A stretch of DNA of 64,000 nt from Acanthopleura granulata (lineage: Eukaryota > Mollusca > Polyplacophora > Chitonida > Chitonidae): assembly GCA_016165875.1 (NCBI GenBank), contig JABBOT010000011.1:12463766-12527765 (forward strand), in the 5' to 3' direction. Positions 57,696 to 64,000 of the stretch are shown piece after piece. The notes beneath the pieces are model-generated. The model searched no databases. It saw only the letters and a program-made list of their open reading frames with translations, and was not told the DNA's origin. Every line of letters starts with the position of its first letter. The first letter of the stretch is position 1. A program made the translations under genes and the position numbers.

Positions 57696-58623
57696 TTAAT
57701 GGATTAGTGTCCAGATTTAGTATTTTTTCATAATTAGCTACCCCTGTATGTATTGATATATCGAAATTTAAAAACATTTTAAAAGTGCACATTGATCTCA
57801 GTAATATGGCACATAAAATCACAAGAAAATGAGGCTGGTTTTATGCATTTTTTCCACCTACACTCGGTAGACTCCGCCGAATTACGTCATAACTTTTAGG
57901 CGCTGTCAGAACTTCGCGACTTTGGCCAGCGTTAAATCAGCTACAAGACTAACAACAAGCATATCGAATGTCTCCACAAAATTGTTAGCTGTTCTGCATA
58001 AAGTTGTAAGAGGTCGTCGAAGGAAACTGGAGTATCTGCTCTCGCCATTTCCCAAATGAAAGCTATGAGAAGAATAGTGCTGAACTTGGAAGATTTGGGT
58101 AGTATGACAGCCGCGGTCGACTCAAAATAAATACATATTAAATTTTAAGACAAACACACGAAATACACAGTGTAACACAGGATAAACCTATAGTTAACCA
58201 GTCCTTATTATCAGTACGATTACAACTGCCTGACCAAGATCAAATTCGTCGTCTGAAAACTCAGAATCCGAAGTTGATGTGAGTCGATGCCAGACATGTC
58301 AGTGTCTTACATCGGAACTCCAAAGTCGTCCACTATGGGTTCAAACTGATACGACAGCAAATCTGATTCTGTGTGTGTGTGTAAGTCCATCTCGAAAATG
58401 ATTTCATTTTGATACAATTGCCTAAGTTATATGGACCAGTCAACCATGGGTTCTCCATTGGTGATCGGACGGAAGGCTGGAAATCGGCTGGGGGGAGTAA
58501 ATCTACTGTTTTTGGCGGATTTAAAATCATCATTACGTTTCTCAGAAGCGGTAATATACTTTGTAAATAGGTTATGATCTGTATAACATGAACCAGAACT
58601 AAAATCTGAACGCTAATCATTTA
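57696..58623. mobile_element. TTAA MITE family A, longest copy 3
   Basis: Starts TTAATGGATTAGTGTCCAG at the left and ends CTGAACGCTAATCATTTA at the right, with inverted ends. It is about 300 bp longer than the 6.84 kb copy. The acidic minus-strand frame (MDLHTHTESDLLSYQFEPIV...) contains an in-frame stop. The right end abuts, and supplies the stop codon for, the broken glycosyltransferase frame. Confidence 0.75.
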
Positions 58624-59595
58624 TTATTACATTTCATTATTATGAGAATTATTATTATTATGAGCAACGTAAAGACGTGAAGAGCGTTGTGACTACACCT
58701 TGGGTATTTGGTCCTTTGCAATGATATTTTCTGCCATCTGTGAGAAACTGCGTCCGTGATATTACTATTGAGCTTGTGGAGATAAGGATCAGAGAGCCTG
58801 TGGGTATTATTAGGCCTTCCCCAGCTTCGGTAGTGATGAAGATGGGTCAACACAGATGGGTCAACTACCACTTGACGAGAGCCTGGGAGACGTGACCAAA
58901 CATTGTGTATGCCAACAGCAGTGATATTTCCGGGCCTCACCATCAGCTTTGAGCGTACGTAACGACGTAGAATTGTTGGCTCTCGATCAACTTTCAAAAG
59001 GGTCATCAGTCTGTATTTTTGAGCAACAGTCTTGTTGTTAAAAACTTTTGTCATAGTCCGGCCACTCTGTCCGGAAGATTGCACAAAGCAATATAAACGC
59101 GCCTCCGAGTTCGAGCGCTGACAGCATTTCGTCCCACGTCTCGTGTCCTCTAGGGACAATGACCTCGTCCAGGTCGGTGAAAACAATGTACTGACTCGAT
59201 CTGTGCCGGAACATACAATCGTTCTGCACGGCTAACTGCCCGGACATCAAGATGTCCGACGCGAAGTTGTCCCCATTGACCGGAAGTTGCCACCGAACCA
59301 TTTCCAGTAGAGATTCCGACTGATAATGCTTCAGGAGATCATTCTCTTCCGGTTCTATGCTATAATTGTAAAACACGAAAACCTCTGCGCCAAACAGTCT
59401 GTTAACTTCGATCATTTCCACCAGTTGATAAAGGTCTGTTAACTGGCTTTACACACACTATTTGTACTTGCTCGGTAGGACCTGCTCTTGTTGGGCCAGA
59501 AGTATGTTTCGAGACTGGTCACACCTGTTTTTGACCACGGATACGGCTGTCGGCCCCATGATGGGAGAGCCCAGACGAAATAACAGGACTTGTAT

Positions 59596-59623
59596 CTATA
59601 ATAATAATAATAATAATAATAAA
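59596..59623. repeat. (AAT)n microsatellite forming a splice acceptor
   Basis: On the minus strand a TTA run ends in TATAG directly before exon 2 of the glycosyltransferase. A T-rich triplet repeat thus stands in for the pyrimidine tract. Confidence 0.7.
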
Positions 59624-61399
59624 AATTTATCGGGGTCCACGCTTTTCCCTTTTTCAATGTCTAGTAGTTCGATGTTGACGTCGTTAAATAAAAAATAAAA
59701 AAGACAACAACAAAGTTACATAACATTGAAGCAGGATACGCTAGAACTCGAGGCTGCCTGGTATCGTATATAATGGGCCTAATACGAAACACCAGCTTGA
59801 AGACAATGCAGTTTTGATCTTTTGCTCATACCGGATAACAAAAGACAGGAATACACTGTTGCAAGGATTATTCCCGTTCCCCCCGGGAAAACTGTATAGT
59901 GATTGGTTTCATGCTGTTTTATGTAAAGACGACATGTTGAATATCGGAGAAAATTTAAACGATTTTTGAAAAGTTTTACCGTCATGACATAAAAAACAGA
60001 TATCATGAGAAAATAATACTTGCAAATTCAATGGCTATATATCAACACTGGGCCAGGTAAGTGGAGAGAAGGGTGAAGAGAGGCGGGGGGGGGGGGGATA
60101 TATCATGCAACAAAGTCACAATGCAGGACTAGAAACTAACCCGACAACAAACTTCAACTTGAATTACAGACGTTTTTCTTTCAAATAACCTACAGTTACA
60201 TGCAATCGAACACATGTATACGAACGCAAAGACATACTGCTCGTGTTTATATATAATTACACAGCCTATCCGAAATGGACTTTTATACAAATGGGTTAAG
60301 TCTAGTCAAGAAACAAGCCAGGAACAGAAAACATATCATGTTGTATAAAGTGACGTGAATCCCACATCAAGTAAATTTATTAGATTAGGTTAGATTTATT
60401 TTCATGCACATAACCTTGTGATCGGGTTTTATATTTGGTAATGGTTCACACTACATCATCCGTGCCTAAACGCATTTTGACAGGTATAGGGAAAGCCTTA
60501 CTTGTAGTAATTCATTGAGGCTTACTCTAGGACAATAAATAAGGAATCAAAACAAAATTCATAGTAGATAGTAAAATAAAATGAACCACAATGAGATTAC
60601 TTTTTGAAAGAGGGATATATGGTGCTGGCTGAGTTTCCGCTAGTCAAGAGATACTTTTGCAGCAATGGCGGCAAGCTACGTTATGTAGGGTTCTTATTAA
60701 CGTGTAAAGTAACTCTGAATGGGCTTGGATTTTAAGTACCGTGCAATTTATTTAATTTAAATGGGAGAAATAAATCTTTTCCGCAATATTTTCCCACGTG
60801 CGGTGTGAAAATGCCTTTTACCCAAAGAGTGTCCACATCGCTGATCCACACACCGGAACATGCATCGAGGCAGTTAGACGGCCATGTGGCCACGTATGTT
60901 GTTTCATGTGGCCACGAGGGCCACATATATACATTTTGTTTCATATGGGGCCGCGAGAACCGTATGTGTTTCTTGTTATAAGGCCTATTATTATGTTCAC
61001 TTTCCTGTTTCATACTATGTAATAATACTTAAAAACTTCCCAGAGAAGTCAGAGAAACTGACTCTCACCTGAACGATGATTATATACAATAACTCGATAA
61101 CATATCTACATGTTCGTAACTGTGTAATGGCTTCGTTTTGTTACTAGCAACATTACTGTTGAAATATTTTGATACTTTTATGAACTTCAACATGAAATTA
61201 AAATTAGATATTGGGCATGAAGTTATTAATACGATCATTACATATCCTACAAAGATACAACTTTAGTAAAAAAAAAATGTAGATGGAATTGATCATATGT
61301 TAAATACCGCACATGGCCCATATCCGCTGATGCGGATTCCCGCCCCTCCCTCTCCTCCTGAGTAACCTTTTCATGCGATACGCTAACACTCACACATAT

Positions 61400-61515
61400 A
61401 TTTTTATTTGATTCGTGTTTTACGCCCTACTCAAAAATACTTCACTTAGAATTCGGTGGCCAGCATTATGGTGGGAGGAAACCGGGCAGGGCCCGTTGGA
61501 AACCCACGACTTTCC
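61400..61515 (-). repeat. SINE family I, truncated
   Basis: TTTTATTTGATTCGTGTTTTA, GCCAGCATTATGGTGGGAGG, GGCCCGTTGGAAACCCACGA. It lies near the 5' end of the glycosyltransferase intron. Confidence 0.85.
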
Positions 61516-62642
61516 ATCGTAAGTACCTGTATATACAGGTCTGCATAACATGTGTATACGGAAAGATGACCTACGGCATTCCGTGATGCTCTGGAATTGT
61601 TTGTACAGAAGCTGGTACGATCAGCAGTTCTGGGTCATTGTTGAAAGAGCTGACAAAATGGCGTTTCGATCTCTGATTTAATAATTGCAACAATGCGCAC
61701 AACATCCGCATGATGTGAACTTTTCAAAGACCAGTCTATGTAGGCTGAAAACAGGTAGACCCTGTCTTGGGTTATTTTTTCGTCTTTCGGCCACACACCG
61801 ACTCCGTGCCACGTGTTTCGGTCTGGAAATAGCCCCGGCTTTAGCACATCTGGGCATACACGCCAGCGTTGTCGTTGTTCTCTTCTTAACAGTACTCTGC
61901 TTGTCTTTGGCCAACTCTTCCGATTTTAGCACTTTGTACATAGTTACAATAAACAAACAAATTAATGGTGCAGATATCATCCTGCACATTCTGCACCTTC
62001 CCATGGTCTCGATGGTTTGAGGTCGTAGCAGCTACATACGCCCACAAGCACCATCTCACTGAGCAGTCGTCCGGTATTTTATATTATATACGGAACGCAC
62101 GTTACATTATTCTTCAACCTTTTTGCATGTTTGCAAGATGCGCATTCAAGCGTATTCTATAGGGGCATTGTACTGTGTAAAATGATAAAGCTCAAATCAC
62201 AAAAGCGATCAAAAAGGCCAGCCCAATAAATATGCGAATCATACACGTTTTAATTTTAACTACTCTGCCTCCTGCGTCTATAACATTGTAACGCTTTTTG
62301 GTGGAATCGAAGAAGTTCTGACATGACCTCACGGCCAAATGTTGTGACGAGTAAATGAAGTCACGTGCAATAGTGGGCAAGCACGGTGCCATGGACTCAC
62401 AGACGCTCGAAACCAGTCCGCAAACCCTATATATGCCATATACAGCCTCTTACAAGCAAATGTATGACACGACTTTCGGCCGGCATCACCCACCGTCTCT
62501 GAAATTAAAGAAATAAAGCCGACAGCCGCCAGCTTTTCCACTTGTTTCTCCACCAGGGGCTATTATCTTCTCGAATCCACCGTTAGTATTTCCAAACTAG
62601 CTGTATTTTGTCCTAGTGGCTCTCATATGTGCCATCTGAGCC

Positions 62643-63008
62643 AATAAGACATTAGCTAAGTAATCATATGGCCACTCCACTACGCTACAACGGCATGCGA
62701 ATACCCCACTGAAAACTAATAGCGCAAATTCGGCCTCCTACCGTCCGGCTTTCACCCGATCAGTTTGGCTCTGCTTCTTTGTTGCATTTTTCAGTAGGTT
62801 GGGCGCTTTGCATCCGCTACAATTTCCGACCCCTAACGCCCACCGTTCACCGTCCAACCTCAGGAGAAAAATGCAACACAGGAGCAGAGCCGAACTGGTC
62901 GGGTGAAAGCCGAACGATAGGTGACCGAATTTGCGCCATTAATGTTCAGTGGGGCCTTCCCATGGTGTTGTGGCGTAGTGGAGGGGGCATGGGGCTAATA
63001 AGACATCG
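62643..63008. mobile_element. hAT-like palindromic MITE, family D
   Basis: The left arm (CCACTCCACTACGCTACAAC, GCGCAAATTCGGCCTCCTAC, TCCGGCTTTCACCCGATCAG) returns inverted on the right (GGTCGGGTGAAAGCCGAAC, GTGACCGAATTTGCGCC, GTTGTGGCGTAGTGGAGG). AATAAGACAT occurs just outside both ends; its 8-10 bp length fits a hAT-type target duplication. Confidence 0.75.
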
Positions 63009-63792
63009 CCTGTGTCCAAGCGCCATCTTTCTCGGCTCTATTTATCCTAAAATGCACTGCGTTATAACGTCAGTTGTAGACATGATGATTAAAACATATC
63101 AGGCGGTGGATTGAGTAAGTTTGTGTTCCATCGTTTTGCTGTCAGTCTCAAAAATTAAATTAAATATCCCTCGCTACATGCGCCCACGTCCTGCCCGGTT
63201 TAAAAAGTATGTCACATACCATATAAGGCATCTGTGATCTTTCAGTTCTCGCGGTGGCTGGTACATGGCAAAATAGAGTTTATGGGCTGGTTTCGAGCGC
63301 CTGAACATGGTAACCGGTAACGAATGGCGGACAGACGCACCGTCTGCATGGATGCCATGGCTGTAGAATGTTAGCAGTGTTGATGTTTTAAAGTCAAAGT
63401 AGTGATAGAAGACAGCAAAAGAACAGAGGCAGAAGCGGGCATGGACCGGTGAGGTAAGCGTAGAACCGATACAATGTTTGAATTAGAGGCATCCATGGCG
63501 TTGTAGTGTAAACGTAAACGCCATGTATATACTTGGCAACCTCTAAAGATGCCAGTCAATCCTGAGTACAAGACTGGACATCTATATGGTCAGGAATGAA
63601 AAAAACTGGGAGAAGTTGAGAGAACAGTCAGTCAAGGATATTTAAATAGTTCGTCTTAGCTGCAAATTCTTATACCTCGATCTCCACTTCTCGATTTCTG
63701 CGCACGGCAATAATAATAAGAAATAATCCCCAGTTGAGGGTTTTGAATTTGTTCGATTGTTAACTTACGGCTACACACCAAACAAAAAAAAT

Positions 63793-63875
63793 GTTTCACT
63801 TATACCATGGCGGTCAGGTTTCATGGTTGGGGGAAACCGGAGTAGCCGAGGTAAACCACCTACCATTGATAACTT
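63793..63875 (-). repeat. SINE family I, diverged fragment
   Basis: TTTCACTTATACCATGGCGG and GGGGGAAACCGGAGTAGCCG; the rest is unrecognisable. Confidence 0.4.
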
Positions 63876-64000
63876 ACTCACCAAGGGAGCGGGAACACAG
63901 AGACTGGACCTTAACCGCTCACGACCACAATTCAACCGTGGTTTATTTCCATGATTTTAAGAAAGTTTGGCCATTTAACACAAAATAAAACAGAACCACA

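Larger units (their letters stand above)
58617..62004 (-). pseudogene. Family-92 glycosyltransferase (DUF23 type), frame-broken
   Basis: Exon 1 (62004-61575) starts MGRCRMCRMISAPLICLFIV, a short basic tail plus membrane anchor (type II Golgi protein). After a frame break it reads TWHGVGVWPKDEK, RVYLFSAYIDW and DVVRIVAI, then after another break NDPELLIVPASVQTIPEHHG, and ends at donor CC|GTAGGT. Exon 2 (59595-58617) fits in phase and carries YKSCYFVWALPSWG, TAVSVVKNRCDQSRN, IVCVKPVN, LYQLVEMIEVNRLFGAEVF, QLAVQNDCMFRH, VFTDLDEVIVPR (the acidic metal/donor-binding region) and VDPSVLTHLHHYR. About six single-base frame breaks separate these blocks, several at T or A runs. Family 92 enzymes add galactose or similar sugars to glycans; activity here is doubtful. 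The intron holds a SINE at 61.4 kb. Confidence 0.85.
62010..64000. other. Gene-poor end of window
   Basis: Apart from the family D element and a SINE fragment I see no exons. Sequence just upstream (minus-strand sense) of 62004 should hold the glycosyltransferase promoter, but no specific motif stands out. Confidence 0.4.

Overview
This window is metazoan nuclear DNA, AT-rich with long introns, and packed with dispersed and tandem repeats. The overall look (a tRNA-headed SINE present about twenty times, many short palindromic DNA elements, frequent TACATGTA-type words, family-92 glycosyltransferase and THAP relics) suggests a lophotrochozoan such as a mollusc or brachiopod. That placement is inference; no species is claimed.

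Three genes can be supported. (1) A minus-strand gene at about 1.5-8.8 kb, possibly reaching 14.2 kb: six internal exons join in consistent splice phases into one open, helix-rich protein that I cannot name. (2) A complete eight-exon plus-strand Rag GTPase (RagA/RagB type, the amino-acid-sensing GTPase of the TORC1 pathway) at 27.4-36.7 kb, with a YY1-like ATGGCGG motif upstream and an AATAAA about 340 bases past the stop. (3) A minus-strand family-92 glycosyltransferase (DUF23 type) at 58.6-62.0 kb: two exons with a type II membrane anchor and the DLDE motif, but broken by about six small frame breaks. Two THAP-domain relics (13.0 and 49.4 kb) and one acidic PYLFEP-like relic (49.2 kb) lie in otherwise gene-poor DNA.

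Layout: 0-14 kb is introns of gene 1, filled with SINEs, TTAA-flanked and hAT-like MITEs and two minisatellites. At 14.2-14.5 kb there is a possible bidirectional promoter. 14.5-27.2 kb is gene-poor. 27.2-37.1 kb is the Rag gene. 37-57.6 kb is gene-poor, with palindromic elements and satellite-like arrays. 57.7-62.1 kb is a MITE plus the broken glycosyltransferase. 62.1-64 kb is gene-poor with a hAT-like palindromic element.

The most unusual signal is a pair of minisatellites that each overlap an exon-intron junction. In gene 1 the repeat unit carries the last 12-13 bases of an exon plus its 5' splice donor, copied about 22 times into the intron (4.27-5.0 kb). In the Rag gene the unit carries the 3' splice acceptor plus about 13 codons of exon 6, copied nine times upstream of the true exon (32.6-33.14 kb). 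Each true splice site therefore sits at one end of a run of near-identical decoys. The donor array stays open in frame for a stretch, and its first decoy lies 39 nt from the true donor, which keeps frame. Where I read them, decoys in the acceptor array lead to early stops.
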